Positions 17,472 through 27,700 of a DNA stretch of 64,000 nt are shown one piece after another. The number at the start of each line of letters is the position of its first letter. Position 1 is the stretch's first letter. The position numbers and the translations under genes were made by a program. The DNA comes from Isosphaera sp. (GTDB lineage: Bacteria > Planctomycetota > Planctomycetia > Gemmatales > Gemmataceae), in the NCBI GenBank assembly GCA_013822345.1, contig PNKH01000013.1, forward strand, positions 1-64,000. Direction: 5' to 3'. The notes under the pieces are model-generated. The model did no database searches. It worked only from the letters and a program-made list of their open reading frames with translations, and was not told the DNA's origin.

Positions 17472-18287
17472 GTGCCTGAACCTTCCTCCCTGAAGCTGTT
17501 CCTCACGGCCGCCGCCGCCCGCACCTACCCGCGGGTGGCGTGGCTGTTCCGCAGCCGCACCTGGATGATCCAGGAGACGATCCTGCCGGTCCTGGCGGTG
17601 TCGGCGTTCGCCTACGCCTACACGGCGATGGGCGCCCCGCACGAGTACACCGGGTTCGTCGTCCTCGGGGCGGCGATGACCACGTTCTGGATGAACGTCC
17701 TGTGGGGCCTCGGGGCCCAACTCTACTGGGAGCGCGACTCCGGCAACCTCGAGCTGTACGTCATGTCGCCGGCCCCGATGATGGGCGTCCTCACCGGCAT
17801 GGCCCTCGGCGGGATGACCACCACCCTCGTCCGGGCCGCCGCCATCACCGTCTCCGGGGTGCTCCTGTTCGACGTGCCGATCGACCCGACGAGCTGGGGG
17901 CTGCTCGCGCTGGTGTTCGTGCTCACCCTGGCGGCCCTGTACGGGCTGGGGATGATGTTCGCCTCGCTGTTCCTGCTGTGGGGGCGCGAGGCGTGGCACG
18001 TCGTCAACCTGCTGCAGGAGCCGATCTACCTCCTGAGCGGGACGAACTTCCCCGTGGCGGTGCTGCCGCGGGCCGTCGCCGTGGTCGCCACCGCCATCCC
18101 GCTGACCGCCGGGATGGACGCGATGCGGCAGGTGCTGTTCCGCGCCCCCGGGCTGTTCGACGTGTGGGCCGAGGTCGGGCTGCTGGCCGGCCTGGCGGCG
18201 GTGTTCCTGGTCGCCGCCCAGCGGTCGCTGCGGTATCTGGAGCGCCGCGCGAAGGACCAGGGGAAGCTGACCGTGCGGTGGCAGTAG
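17472..18287 (+). CDS. ABC-2 type transporter permease
   Basis: A 271-residue permease with about six membrane spans, e.g. ETILPVLAVSAFAYAYTAMG, MTTTLVRAAAITVSGVLLF, SWGLLALVFVLTLAALYGLG and GLLAGLAAVFLVAAQRSL. The ABC-2 coupling region precedes SGTNFPVAVLPRAVAVVATA and the P-L-T-A-G-M-D-A-M-R motif near the end. GTG 17472 (PEPSSLKLFLTAAAARTYPR) is chosen because upstream codons are repeat-derived. It pairs with the ATPase upstream as a two-gene exporter; the inverted repeat between them could alter the relative expression of the two. Ends convergent to the hybrid kinase. Confidence 0.87.
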   Translation: MPEPSSLKLFLTAAAARTYPRVAWLFRSRTWMIQETILPVLAVSAFAYAYTAMGAPHEYTGFVVLGAAMTTFWMNVLWGLGAQLYWERDSGNLELYVMSPAPMMGVLTGMALGGMTTTLVRAAAITVSGVLLFDVPIDPTSWGLLALVFVLTLAALYGLGMMFASLFLLWGREAWHVVNLLQEPIYLLSGTNFPVAVLPRAVAVVATAIPLTAGMDAMRQVLFRAPGLFDVWAEVGLLAGLAAVFLVAAQRSLRYLERRAKDQGKLTVRWQ

Positions 18288-18335
18288 GCGGCCGCACCCC
18301 CGACGACGCGAGCCGGCCGAACCCGGGCCGTGTTC

Positions 18336-18440
18336 GTGGGACCCAGGCCGGTGGCCTGGGCTGAGGGAGGGCGGGCCTTCGGCCCTCGGAAGCCCCGAAG
18401 GGGCGGCCTCCCTCAGCCCAGGCCACCGGCCTGGGTTCGG
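18336..18440. repeat. Branched palindromic element, family C (copy 1)
   Basis: Outer stem acccaggccggtggcctggg... with its reverse complement. The middle contains two small hairpins: gggcc-ttc-ggccc and gcccc-gaa-ggggc. The folded strand would be a three-way junction. The copy at 45156-45274 has the same stem and the two inner hairpins in inverted order. Lies between convergent genes (permease and hybrid kinase). Confidence 0.9.
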
Positions 18441-18471
18441 GGGCCGGGACGACGGCCGGGGGTTCTCCGGG

Positions 18472-20985
18472 TCAACCCCGGCCCAGCACCCGCAGCACCC
18501 GGGCGGTCAGCTGCTCGGGGGTGAACGGCTTCTGGAGGAACTCGACCCCGCCGTCCGGCGGCCCGGCGAGCACCTCCTCGGCCGGGTGCCCGGACACGAA
18601 CACCACCCGCACCCCGGGCCGGGCCGCCCGCACCCGGGCCGCCAACTCCGGCCCGCCCATCCCCGGCAACACCACGTCGGTCACCAGCACGTCGACGGCC
18701 GACGGGCGGGCGGCCAGGTCCTCCAGGGCCTGGTCCGGGCGCGGGACGGACAGGACCGCCGCCCCGTCCCCGGCCAGCCCCGCGGCCAGCAGGTCCCGTA
18801 CCTCCTCGTCGTCCTCCACCACCAGCACCGTCACCCCGGCCAGCCGCGGCCGCAGGGCGAGGCGGCCCGCCGGCAGCGGGGTCCGGACGGTCGGGTCGGC
18901 GGCCGGGGCCGGGCCGCCGGCCGGCCGGAGGTCGATCTCGAACCGCGTCCCCCGCCCGACCGCCGACTCCACCCGCACCGTCCCGCCCAGCGACGCCACC
19001 ACCCCGGACACCGCCGCCAGCCCCAGCCCGGTCCCCTTCCCCGGCCCCTTGGTGGTGAAGAACGGCTCGAACACCCGGGCCTTGACCGCGTCCGACATCC
19101 CCTCCCCGGTGTCCGCCACCGCCAGCCGGACGGCCCGGGCCGGGTCCCCGACCCGGGCGGTGGTGAAGGTCAGGGTGCCGCCGCCGGGCATCGCGTCCCG
19201 GGCGTTCACCGCCAGGTTCATCAGCAGCTGGTGGAGCAGCCCGAACTCGCCCCGCACCGGCGGGAGGTCCGGGGCCAGGTCGGTGTCGATCCGGACGTGC
19301 GCCCCGAGCACCCGGTCCAGCAGCCGGACGGTCTCGGTGACGACGTGGTTCAGGTCGACCGCGGTCACCGCCGCGTCCCGCCGCCGGCTGTAGGTGAGGA
19401 GCCGGGTGGTCAGGTCGGCCGCCCGGTCGGCGGCCCGGCGGATGTTGTCCACCAGGTCGGCCACCCGCCCGGCCCCGGCCCCGGCCGCCAGCTCGGCGCA
19501 GCCGATGATGACGGTCAACTGGTTGTTGAAGTCGTGGGCCACCCCGGCCGCCAGCCGGCCGACGGTCTCCAGCCGCTGGGCCTCCCGCAGCCGCTCCTCC
19601 AGCCCGGCCATCTCCCCGTCCCGCCGGCGGACCCGGGCCCCCAGCACCCACACCCACGCCCCGCCGGCGGCCCCCGCCAGCACCCCCCCGGCCAGGAACG
19701 CGGCCGGGCGGGTCTCCCACCACCCCGGCAGGACCGGCCCGGCCGTCACCGCGACCGCCCCGGGGTCCGGGAGGTACACCCCGTCCGGGTCCGTCCCGTT
19801 CAGCCGCACCGGCACCCCGACGACCTCGACCCGGGACCCCGACCGCACCCCGCCCAGTCCGTTCTCCCCCGGCCGGCCCGGGGCGAACGCCTCGAACCGG
19901 TCCGGCCCGTCGGACAGGGTCAGGGCCGTCCACCCGTCCTCATCCCGCACCGCCTCCACCGTCCCGGCGGTCCGGACCACCAGCCCCGCACGGGCCGCCA
20001 GGTCGGCCGCGGCGGTCGCGACCGGCCCGGGGTACGCGGCCGGCCCGAGCCGGGTGACGGTCGCCCGGGCCAGGCCGGGCCGCCCGCCGTCGTCCCGCAG
20101 CAACCCCTCCGCCTCCACCCGCGTCCCGACCGGGATGGCGTCCCCCGGGGAGCGGACCGAGACGGTCATCCCGCCGGTCGGGTCCTGGACGACGAGCACC
20201 CCCGGGACCGGGGCCGCGGTCACCACCCCGGCGACCTTCGCCCGCAGCCGGTCGAGCGGGTCGCGGACGGGCCGGAGGAGCCGGTCGGCCAGGGCGGCGA
20301 CCGCCTCCGGGGCGGGCGGGCCGGACGGCAGGGAGCCCGGGAGGGCGGCAGCATACACCCGCGGCCGGCCGGACAGCCGCCCGCCGCGGGACCCCGGCTC
20401 GCACACCCCGCGGACTTCCACCACCGCCCCCCGCAGCCCCGCCGCCCGGGCCGCGTGCTCCTCCCCCGGGACCAGCACCGCCCCGACCCCGTCGACCGAG
20501 TCCACCTCCAGCCGGGTGAACCCGCTACCGGTGGACGCCCCGTGGACCCGCACCGTCGCCCGGACCCACCGCCCGGCCGACTCCCGGGCCGCGGCCGGTG
20601 TCAGGTCGAACGGGAGCGGCTCGGGCAGGGCCCCGGGCCCGAGCCGCTTCACCTTCTCCGCCCGGACGGCCGGGGCGAACGCCGCCGGGTCGGACTCCCC
20701 CTCGACCTCGACCCGGTCGCCCGGCCGCAGCCCGGCGACGGGGGCCCCGCGGACCGCCGCCCCCCCGGTGGCGTCCTGGACCCAGAACTCGTTCCGGTGG
20801 GCGTCGACGTGCGTCACCACCCCGGTGAGCGCGACCGGCCGCGGGGCGCGGTCGGCGGCCAGTTCCCGGACGGTGCGGGCGGGCGGCGGCGGGGCCTGGG
20901 TCCCGGCCGCGGCAGGGGGGCAGAGGGCGAGGAGCAGGAGCCCGAGGGGACGGGGGGACACGGGAACCCGGGGTGGAGGGCGCAC
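18472..20985 (-). CDS. Hybrid sensor histidine kinase with periplasmic OB-like repeats and receiver domain
   Basis: An 837-residue protein. A GTG start gives a signal peptide (PRPLGLLLLALCPPAAAG). Residues about 40-430 hold several repeats of an OB-like pattern, e.g. VALTGVVTHVDAHRNEFWVQ then GDRVEVEGESDP, and AGVVTAAPVPGVLVVQDPTG then GTRVEAEG. A membrane span lies near 440 (AFLAGGVLAGAAGGAWVWVL), then a coiled coil, the H-box LAAGVAHDFNNQLTVI (about 480), the ATPase core with FFTTKGPGKGTGLGL, and a C-terminal receiver with VLVVEDDEEV and phospho-acceptor Asp in LVTDVVLPGMGG (about 771). The receiver is on the same chain, so an output partner must be encoded elsewhere. The ligand is unknown. 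Confidence 0.88.
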   Translation of the reverse strand: MRPPPRVPVSPRPLGLLLLALCPPAAAGTQAPPPPARTVRELAADRAPRPVALTGVVTHVDAHRNEFWVQDATGGAAVRGAPVAGLRPGDRVEVEGESDPAAFAPAVRAEKVKRLGPGALPEPLPFDLTPAAARESAGRWVRATVRVHGASTGSGFTRLEVDSVDGVGAVLVPGEEHAARAAGLRGAVVEVRGVCEPGSRGGRLSGRPRVYAAALPGSLPSGPPAPEAVAALADRLLRPVRDPLDRLRAKVAGVVTAAPVPGVLVVQDPTGGMTVSVRSPGDAIPVGTRVEAEGLLRDDGGRPGLARATVTRLGPAAYPGPVATAAADLAARAGLVVRTAGTVEAVRDEDGWTALTLSDGPDRFEAFAPGRPGENGLGGVRSGSRVEVVGVPVRLNGTDPDGVYLPDPGAVAVTAGPVLPGWWETRPAAFLAGGVLAGAAGGAWVWVLGARVRRRDGEMAGLEERLREAQRLETVGRLAAGVAHDFNNQLTVIIGCAELAAGAGAGRVADLVDNIRRAADRAADLTTRLLTYSRRRDAAVTAVDLNHVVTETVRLLDRVLGAHVRIDTDLAPDLPPVRGEFGLLHQLLMNLAVNARDAMPGGGTLTFTTARVGDPARAVRLAVADTGEGMSDAVKARVFEPFFTTKGPGKGTGLGLAAVSGVVASLGGTVRVESAVGRGTRFEIDLRPAGGPAPAADPTVRTPLPAGRLALRPRLAGVTVLVVEDDEEVRDLLAAGLAGDGAAVLSVPRPDQALEDLAARPSAVDVLVTDVVLPGMGGPELAARVRAARPGVRVVFVSGHPAEEVLAGPPDGGVEFLQKPFTPEQLTARVLRVLGRG

Positions 20986-21149
20986 GCCTCCTGCCGTGCG
21001 GCGGCCCCACCCGGGCGGGCCGGGCGGACGCGCCTCCGTGCGCCGCCGAGTCGAGGCAAGTTGCCCCAATGGTACTTCTGATCCCGGCGGGCGAAAGCCC
21101 CGACCCGGCCGAAACCGGAAAAATCCCCGCCGGGCGTGCGGCCGGGCCG

Positions 21150-22529
21150 TCACGGCGCGGGGGCCAGGGCGGCCCGCTTCCACGCCGCCTCCAGAGCGGC
21201 CGGGCCGTCCAGGTTGTACTGCCGCTTCAGCGCCGCCGCCGTCCCGTACCGCTGGCAGTCGCGGAGGAACCCGGTGAACTGCCGCCCGCCGCCGGCCCGC
21301 ACCAGGTGGTCGGTCAGCGACACGCTCTGGCAGTAGAACCCGGTGATCTTCTCGGCCGGGAAGTCCTTCAGCTCCAGCAGCTGCGCGACGGCGAACCACT
21401 CCCCGTCGCGGGCGCACCGCGGCAGGGTGCGGGCGAACCGGGTTATCTCCTCCGGCGATCCGGCGAGTACGGCCATCCCCTCCTCGGCCCACTTCGGCGG
21501 CGGCCGGTCCGGGAACAGGTCGGCGAGGACGACGTGGGTCAACTCCCGCGGCAGGGCGTTGGCGACCAGGCCCGGGTCGTCGGTCCGCAGGTCGACCCGC
21601 CGCTCGGTCGCCCGCCCGCCGGTCAGCCGGACCGTCGCCGCCCCGGTCGACTCGGCCGGCCGCCCGGTCGCCTTGGCGTAGGCGGCCGCGGTCGGGTGGA
21701 GGACGACCTCGCACTTCGGCCCCCACGCCCCGGCCGGCGGCCCGCTCCACCGCTCGAAGATCTCCGTCCGGGCCGCCTCCGCCGCCTTCCCGACCGCGTC
21801 CGCCAGCTCCCGGTCGCCGGAATACCGAACGCGGAAGCTGGCCGTCTCGACGACCGAATCCCCGGACTCGACCGCCGGCTTGACCGCGGCGGCGGCCGCT
21901 CTACCCTTGCGGTCGGCGGCGGCGATGACCGCCTCGCCGACCTTGCGGAGTTCGGCGCGGTCAGGGGCCAGCGCGAGGGCGGCGGTCACGTCCCGGGCGG
22001 CGGCGGCGGCGGCGGCCGGGTCGCACCCCGGGGCGTTGACCGCGTCGGCCGCGACCCGCACCCGGCAGTACGCCCACACCGCCTTCTGGTTCGGGGTCAG
22101 CTCCCCGGCGGCGGCGAACAGCCGGGCGGCGGCGGCGTAGTCCCCGGCCTTGAACGCGGCCGCCGCGTCGGCGGACGGGTTCGCCGACGGTGCGGCCGCC
22201 GGCGGCGCCTTCGGGGCGGGTGCGGCCCCGCCGAGCAGGACGAGCTTCCGCCGCACCGCCGCGGCCCGCGGGTCGTCCGACCCGAGCCGCGACAGTTCGG
22301 CCAGGTACGCCTCGCGGAGCATCCCGAGGAACGCCTTGTTCCCGTCGGCCGCCGCCAGCACCGCCTCCAGGGCCTCGCCGGCCTCGGCCGGCATCTGGGC
22401 GTCGAGGTACTGGCGGGCGGTGGCCATCGCCTTCTGGAGGGCGAGTTGGTTCTCGACCGGGGTCGGGTCTGCGGCGGACAGGGGCGTGACGAGCGCAGGG
22501 AGAAGCAGAACCGCGAGCGGGCGGGGCAT
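21150..22529 (-). CDS. DUF1570-type secreted peptidase-MA-like protein
   Basis: A 459-residue protein with a signal peptide (MPRPLAVLLLPALVTPLSAA). The N-terminal half is Ala-rich and TPR-like, e.g. ADAAAAFKAGDYAAAARLF. The C-terminal half has the DUF1570/peptidase MA pattern: VETASFRVRYSGDRELADA, LTHVVLADLF where a gluzincin HExxH would be expected but reads E-L-T-H-V, and PPPKWAEEGMAVLAGSPEE. The first Glu of the zinc motif is displaced (RELTH rather than HELTH), so catalysis is doubtful. It is divergent from serA, and its upstream region is packed with palindromes. Acts outside the cytoplasm if the signal peptide is real. Confidence 0.8.
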   Translation of the reverse strand: MPRPLAVLLLPALVTPLSAADPTPVENQLALQKAMATARQYLDAQMPAEAGEALEAVLAAADGNKAFLGMLREAYLAELSRLGSDDPRAAAVRRKLVLLGGAAPAPKAPPAAAPSANPSADAAAAFKAGDYAAAARLFAAAGELTPNQKAVWAYCRVRVAADAVNAPGCDPAAAAAAARDVTAALALAPDRAELRKVGEAVIAAADRKGRAAAAAVKPAVESGDSVVETASFRVRYSGDRELADAVGKAAEAARTEIFERWSGPPAGAWGPKCEVVLHPTAAAYAKATGRPAESTGAATVRLTGGRATERRVDLRTDDPGLVANALPRELTHVVLADLFPDRPPPKWAEEGMAVLAGSPEEITRFARTLPRCARDGEWFAVAQLLELKDFPAEKITGFYCQSVSLTDHLVRAGGGRQFTGFLRDCQRYGTAAALKRQYNLDGPAALEAAWKRAALAPAP

Positions 22530-22633
22530 GGGGTCGGCGTCCTTGCCGGGCGGGCGCGGGTCCGGGGGAAGGCCGCGGACCGCGGAGGTCGCAGGGTATA
22601 CGCCGCCGCGGGGAGCCGGACAAGGCGAACCGG

Positions 22634-22794
22634 CGGCCGTCCCAGGGCCGTTCGGTGTTCGGGTCTGGGTGGGTTCACCCGCTCCCTGACGGTCGCGGTT
22701 CGCCGGATGTTCGGGCGAACCGCGACCGTCAGGGAGCGGGTGGGAAACACCCCAGACCACCCCACCCCACACACCGAACGGCCCTGGCGGCCGT
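22634..22794. repeat. Nested inverted repeats including palindrome family B (copy 2)
   Basis: Inner palindrome 22676-22742 has 29-base arms (cacccgctccctgacggtcg...) and shares its core with 7897-7965. It is enclosed by an outer pair, ccagggccgttcggtgt and its reverse complement. Confidence 0.88.
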
Positions 22795-22856
22795 CCGAGC
22801 CGGAAGCGTGAGCGACGGTCTTCATCAACCCGTCGCTCACGCTTCCGGCTCGGACG
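22792..22856. repeat. Palindrome, family D (copy 1)
   Basis: Arms cgtccgagccggaagcgtga and reverse complement around ttcatcaa-type loop. Near-identical arms occur at 43016-43098. Confidence 0.9.
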
Positions 22857-22928
22857 AGCCGCCGCGAGGGTGAACGCCCCGAACCGGCGGCCGTAAAACG
22901 ACTCCGCCACCCACCACCAGGGACCGCC

Positions 22929-24548
22929 ATGCCGCGCGTGCTGATCGCCGACAAGCTCGAACCCGCCGGGGTCGAACTCCTCAAGGCCGCCGGCCTCGAG
23001 GTCGAGACCCGCCTCGGTCTCAAAGGGGCCGACCTGGCCGCCGCCCTCCGCCAATTCGACGCCTGCATCGTCCGGTCGCAGCCGCGGGTGACGGCCGAGT
23101 GCCTCGAAGACCCGGGCAAGCTCCGGGCCATCGCCCGCGCCGGGGTCGGGGTCGACAACATCGATGTCCCGGCCGCCACCCGCCGCGGCGTCGTGGTCAT
23201 GAACACCCCGAGCGGCAACTCCGTCTCGGCGGCCGAGCACACCGTCGCCCTGATGCTCGCCCTGGCCCGCCGCGTCCCGGCCGCCGACGCCACCATGAAG
23301 GCCGGCGGGTGGGACCGGAACAAGTACGTCGGGGTGCAGCTCGCCGGCAAGACGCTCGGCGTCGTCGGCCTCGGGCGGATCGGCCGGGAGGTCGCCCGCC
23401 GGGCCCGCGGGATGGACATGAAGGTCGTCGCCCTCGACCAGTTCGTCACCCCGGCGAAGATGGCCGAGCTCGGGTGCGAGCCGGCCGGGTCGCTCGACGA
23501 CCTCCTCCCGAAGGTCGACTTCCTCACCCTCCACGTCCCGGCGACCGCCGAGACCGCCGGCCTGGTCGGGGCGCGCGAGCTCGGCCTGATGCGGAAGTCG
23601 GCCTACGTCCTGAACGTCGCCCGCGGCGGGATCGTCGACGAGAAGGCGCTGGCCGACGCCCTCGCCGCCGGCACCATCGCCGGGGCCGGGGTGGACGTGT
23701 TCACGGTGGAGCCGGCGGCGCCCGACAACCCGCTGCTGAAGGCCCCGAACGTCGTGCTGACGCCGCACCTCGGGGCGAGCACGGTCGAGGCCCAGGAGAA
23801 CGTCGCGGTCGAGGCGGCCCAGCTGATCGCCGACTTCCTGCTGAAGGGGCAGGTGGCGAACGCGGTGAACATGGCGTCGGTCGACCCGAAGGAGCTGGCC
23901 GAGGTCCGGCCGTTCGTCGACCTCGCCCGCCGGCTCGGGCTGCTCCACGCCCAGCTCGCCCACGGCCCGGTCCGCAAGGCGACGCTCACCTACCGCGGCG
24001 ACCTCGCCGCCAAGAAGACGCGGCTCCTGACCGCCGCGTTCACCGCCGGGCTGCTGGAGTTCCGGCTGAGCGAGGGGGTGAACTTGGTGAACGCCGAGGT
24101 GCTGGCCCGGGAGCGCGGCATCGAGATCGCCGAGTCGTCGAACCCGAAGCGCGGCGACTTCGCGTCGCTGATGCACGCCGAGGTGGAGACCGAGGCGGGG
24201 ACGACCGTCGCGGCCGGGACGCTGTTCGGGGACCAGTACGTCCGGCTGGTGCAGCTCGGGCCGTACCGGATGGAGGGCTACCTGGATGGCACCCTGATGG
24301 TGTTCACGCACCGGGACGCGCCGGGGCTCATCGGGTTCGTCGGGACGCTGTTCGGCGACCACGGGGTGAACATCGCCCAGATGACGGTCGGCCGGCAGGC
24401 TCCGGGCGGGGAGGCGATCGGCATCCTGAACCTCGACAGCCCGCCGCCGGAGGTGGCGCTGGCGGCGGTGAAGGGCCACCCGCACATCCGCAGCGTGACG
24501 GTGGTGAAGCTGCCGCCGGCCGGCGAGCTGCCGGCGTGGCTGGGGTGA
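22929..24548 (+). CDS. serA: D-3-phosphoglycerate dehydrogenase
   Basis: A 539-residue NAD-dependent enzyme of the long SerA type that oxidises 3-phosphoglycerate in the first step of serine synthesis. The N-terminal catalytic half includes ARAGVGVDNIDVPAATRRG. The NAD motif is G-V-V-G-L-G-R-I-G (about residue 146), with catalytic Arg in NVARGGIVDEKAL, Glu further on, and His in LTPHLGAST. The intervening ASB domain (about 320-450) and C-terminal ACT domain (LMVFTHRDAPGLIGFVG; VNIAQMTVGR) are both present, so serine feedback is possible. It stands alone, with no serB or serC nearby. It is followed by a large inverted repeat. Confidence 0.96.
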   Translation: MPRVLIADKLEPAGVELLKAAGLEVETRLGLKGADLAAALRQFDACIVRSQPRVTAECLEDPGKLRAIARAGVGVDNIDVPAATRRGVVVMNTPSGNSVSAAEHTVALMLALARRVPAADATMKAGGWDRNKYVGVQLAGKTLGVVGLGRIGREVARRARGMDMKVVALDQFVTPAKMAELGCEPAGSLDDLLPKVDFLTLHVPATAETAGLVGARELGLMRKSAYVLNVARGGIVDEKALADALAAGTIAGAGVDVFTVEPAAPDNPLLKAPNVVLTPHLGASTVEAQENVAVEAAQLIADFLLKGQVANAVNMASVDPKELAEVRPFVDLARRLGLLHAQLAHGPVRKATLTYRGDLAAKKTRLLTAAFTAGLLEFRLSEGVNLVNAEVLARERGIEIAESSNPKRGDFASLMHAEVETEAGTTVAAGTLFGDQYVRLVQLGPYRMEGYLDGTLMVFTHRDAPGLIGFVGTLFGDHGVNIAQMTVGRQAPGGEAIGILNLDSPPPEVALAAVKGHPHIRSVTVVKLPPAGELPAWLG

Positions 24549-24575
24549 GCGGCGGTCCGCCGGGGTTGCGCGTCC

Positions 24576-24726
24576 ACGCCCGCCAGGGGTTGCGCTGCGC
24601 TCCACCCCCGGCTACACTCGGCCGCCGCTCCGCGGCTACGGTCTTGAAGTCCCGGAGGGACGGCCGACTGTAGCCGGGGGTGGAGCGACGGCCCGACAGG
24701 GCCGGAGCGCAACCCCTGGCGGGCGT
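24576..24726. repeat. Large inverted repeat with side hairpin
   Basis: Outer arms acgcccgccaggggttgcgc (perfect 21 bases) and inner arms tccacccccggctaca with its complement. A small hairpin cggccc-gaca-gggccg interrupts only the right side. It separates convergent serA and the heme-binding protein gene and probably acts as a terminator in both directions. Confidence 0.88.
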
Positions 24727-24764
24727 AAACGGCATACCGGGAACGCAACCCCCGTCGGGCCGCG

Positions 24765-27700
24765 CTACTTCCCCGCCCCGACGGGCTTCACTTCCTCCGC
24801 CGACGTGAGGCTGAAGTAGAACCCGTGCGGGTTGCTCCCGTTCGCCACCTTCAGCAGCACGGTGTTCTTCCCCTTCGCCAGCCGCACCTTGACCGCGTCC
24901 TGCGCCGGGGCCGCGGCGCGGGTCTGCTCCGTCTTGAACACCTCCTTGCCGTTCACCCACAGCCGCGCCCCGTCGTCGGTGCCGAGCAGGACCTCGGCGT
25001 CCTGCTCCGCCGGCGATTCCACCTCCGCGGCCAGGTACGACGCCGAGTTCACGGCCGACGTCCCGTGCAGCCCGGCGAGGTCGAAGTACCCCTTCCCGTC
25101 CGGGCGGACCGACTTCCACGCCACCTCCGCCCCGCCCTTCTCCGGCGGGTACGGCGCCTTCAGCGCCTCCGCCATGTTCGCGCCCTTGAACGGCCCGGCC
25201 ACCCGGAACGCGTCGGGGGTGTACGCCGCCGTCTTCAGCGTCTCCAGGTACGCGGCCAGGTCGACCAGCTCGTCCTCGGTCATGGCCGCGACGATGTCCT
25301 CCGGCATGATCGACACCTTCAGCTTCCGCACCTCGCCGGCGACCTCCTTCTTCGGCACGGTGGTGTCCTTGCCGTTCGCGTCGCGCAATGTGATCGCGTC
25401 CGGCGTCTCGCCGACCAGCAGCCCGCTGATCGTCACCTCGGCGGTCGTCGTCACCGCGTGCTGGACGTACTGGTCGGCGATCGCCTTCGACGGCTGGAGG
25501 ATCGACTCCAGGATGTTCTCCCGGCCGCCCTTCTTGCCGATCATCGACAGGTCCGGCCCGACCTGCCCGCCGACCCCGCGGACCATGTGGCACTTGGCAC
25601 ACTGGGCTGCCCCGGCGAGGCTGGCGTCCCACACCGCCTTGCCGCGGGCCGCGTCCCCGCTGCGCTTCGCGATCTCGGCGACCGGCGGCAGCGCCTTCGG
25701 GTTCAGCTTGCCCGGCGCCGGGAACGCGATCAGCGCCTCGTTCCGCAGCCCCTGGAACGGCGAGTTCCGCAGCAGTCGGCCGGTCTCGACGACCAGGTCC
25801 GACGGCAGCTCGCCCTTCTTGTGGGCGTCGAGCAGCCACCGCGTCCCGGCCTGGTTCCCGGCCAGCGCCGACAGGCACGCCGACTTCAGGTCCTTGCTCC
25901 CGCGGTCGCCGGCGGTCACCCCGCGGACGAGGGCGTCGAGCGCCTGGGCGGTGTACGCCGGCGGCTTCTGGCCCTTCGGCAGCAACTCGCCGAGCGCCAT
26001 GACGCACGCGACCGACAGCGGGTTCTCCGGGCTGCCGGCCTTCACCAGCGCCGCGACCGCCTTCTCGCCCGGCAGCTTCCCGAGCGTCCGCACCGCCTCC
26101 TTCCGGAGGTCGAGCGGGAGCTTGTCGTCACCCGCGAGCCTGGCGACGGCGTCGATCCGGTCGGCGGCCCCGACGGCGGCGATCAGCTGCAGCCCGGTCC
26201 CGGCCGACTTCGCGTCGGCGAGGAGGGCGTCGACCGCGGCGGCGAGGTCCTTGCCGCCGGCGAGCGGCTTCCACTTCGTCGGCAGGAACAGCTTGAGGTT
26301 GTCGATCGCCCGGACCTTCACCTCCGGGGCGGCGTCGGACTTCAGCACGTCGAGCATGGTCCGGCCGGCGGCCGGGTCGTCGTTCACCGCGAGGATGTCG
26401 ACGACGCGGGCCTTCTGGGCGGCGGTCAGCTTGGGGTCGGCGAGGTGCTTGCCGAGCCGCGGCAGGACGGACTTCGGCCGCAGCTCCCAGACGAGGTCGG
26501 CGACGGTGTCGTTCCACTCCGGGAAGTGCTTGTCGAAGTCGGCGAGGATGGCGTCGCGCCGGGCCGGGTCGGTCCCGCAGGCGATGTTCAGGGCGGCTCG
26601 GTAGAAGATGTCCTGCCCGTCGTACAACTTGGCGTAGGCGTAGAACACGTCCTTGACGAAGCCCGGGTCGGTGTTCCGCAGGGCGAGCAGCAGTTCGCGC
26701 CGCAGCCGCACGTTCTTGATCTCCGGCGCCCCCTTCTGGAAGCGCTCGACGCGGTGCTTGGGGAACTGTGCGAAGTCCGGATACTTCTGGGCCAGCGCCC
26801 GCATCCCCACCATCTGGATCCAATCCTGGAAGCTCTCCTGCCAGAGCACGACTTCCATCAAGCCTTGGAAGTCGTCCTGGTGCCACCAGACGCGGGCGGT
26901 GGTACGCTCGTTGTCATCCCCCTTCACCGAACTCAGATCGGCCCAGCCCTTCAGGTCGAGCCCCTTGAGCCGCTGGGTGCCCAGGTAGCGGGTCGCCTGG
27001 CAGGGCGACCCCACCGCCGCCCGCACGCCCGCCGGCGTGTCGAGCTTCACCTCCGGCACCTGGTAACCCTTGTGGCCGCTCGGGGTGATGCGGTAGATCC
27101 GGCCGTCCTGCGGGTTGTCCATCCCGTGCCCGCCGACCCCCTTGTCGTACCAGTCGGCGACGAACACGCTCCCGTCCGGGGCGACGCACACGTCGCTCAC
27201 CCGGTGCCAGTTGTCGGTGCTCGTCAGCAGGATCTCCTTCTCCAGTTCGTACCCGGCCCCCTTCGGCTTGATGTGGAACCACCTCACCTCGCGCGGGCCA
27301 GCGTCGCAGTGGAGCAGCGACCCGCGGTACTTCTCGGGGAACAGCTTCCCCTCGTAAAAGGTGATACCGGTCGGGCTGCCGAACCCGGTCCGCAGCGTCT
27401 TGTGGACGATGCCCGGCTGCTCCTCGTGCCAGTGCGTCTGGCCGGCCCCGCGCGGCCCGTACCCGTAGTTCCCGCCCGGCATCACGAAGCAGATCCGCGT
27501 CTGCTGGTTCCCGTCGTCGTCGTTGTCCGAGAGCCACACCTCGCCGAAGCTGTTGACGCAACACTCGTAGTTGTTCCGGAAGTTGTGGGCGATCAGCTCC
27601 AGGTTCGTGCCGTCCGCATCAACGCGCCACACCGTCCCCTTCTGCACGTCGGTGGTGTTCGACACCCACTTCCGGCCCTTCCCGTCGCTCGACTGCAGCC

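Larger units (their letters stand above)
22530..22928. other. Intergenic region filled with nested palindromes
   Basis: 399 bases between divergent genes. No coding sequence is supported. From 22634 to 22794 an outer inverted repeat (ccagggccgttcggtgt and its complement) encloses the family B palindrome; 22792-22856 is a family D palindrome. Any promoters for serA and the DUF1570 gene must lie in the remaining roughly 100 bases on each side. Confidence 0.75.

Noticed and set aside
21150-22529. DUF1570 protein as an active HExxH zinc protease
   Set aside because: The expected motif reads R-E-L-T-H-V, so the first His is missing; catalysis is not supported from sequence.
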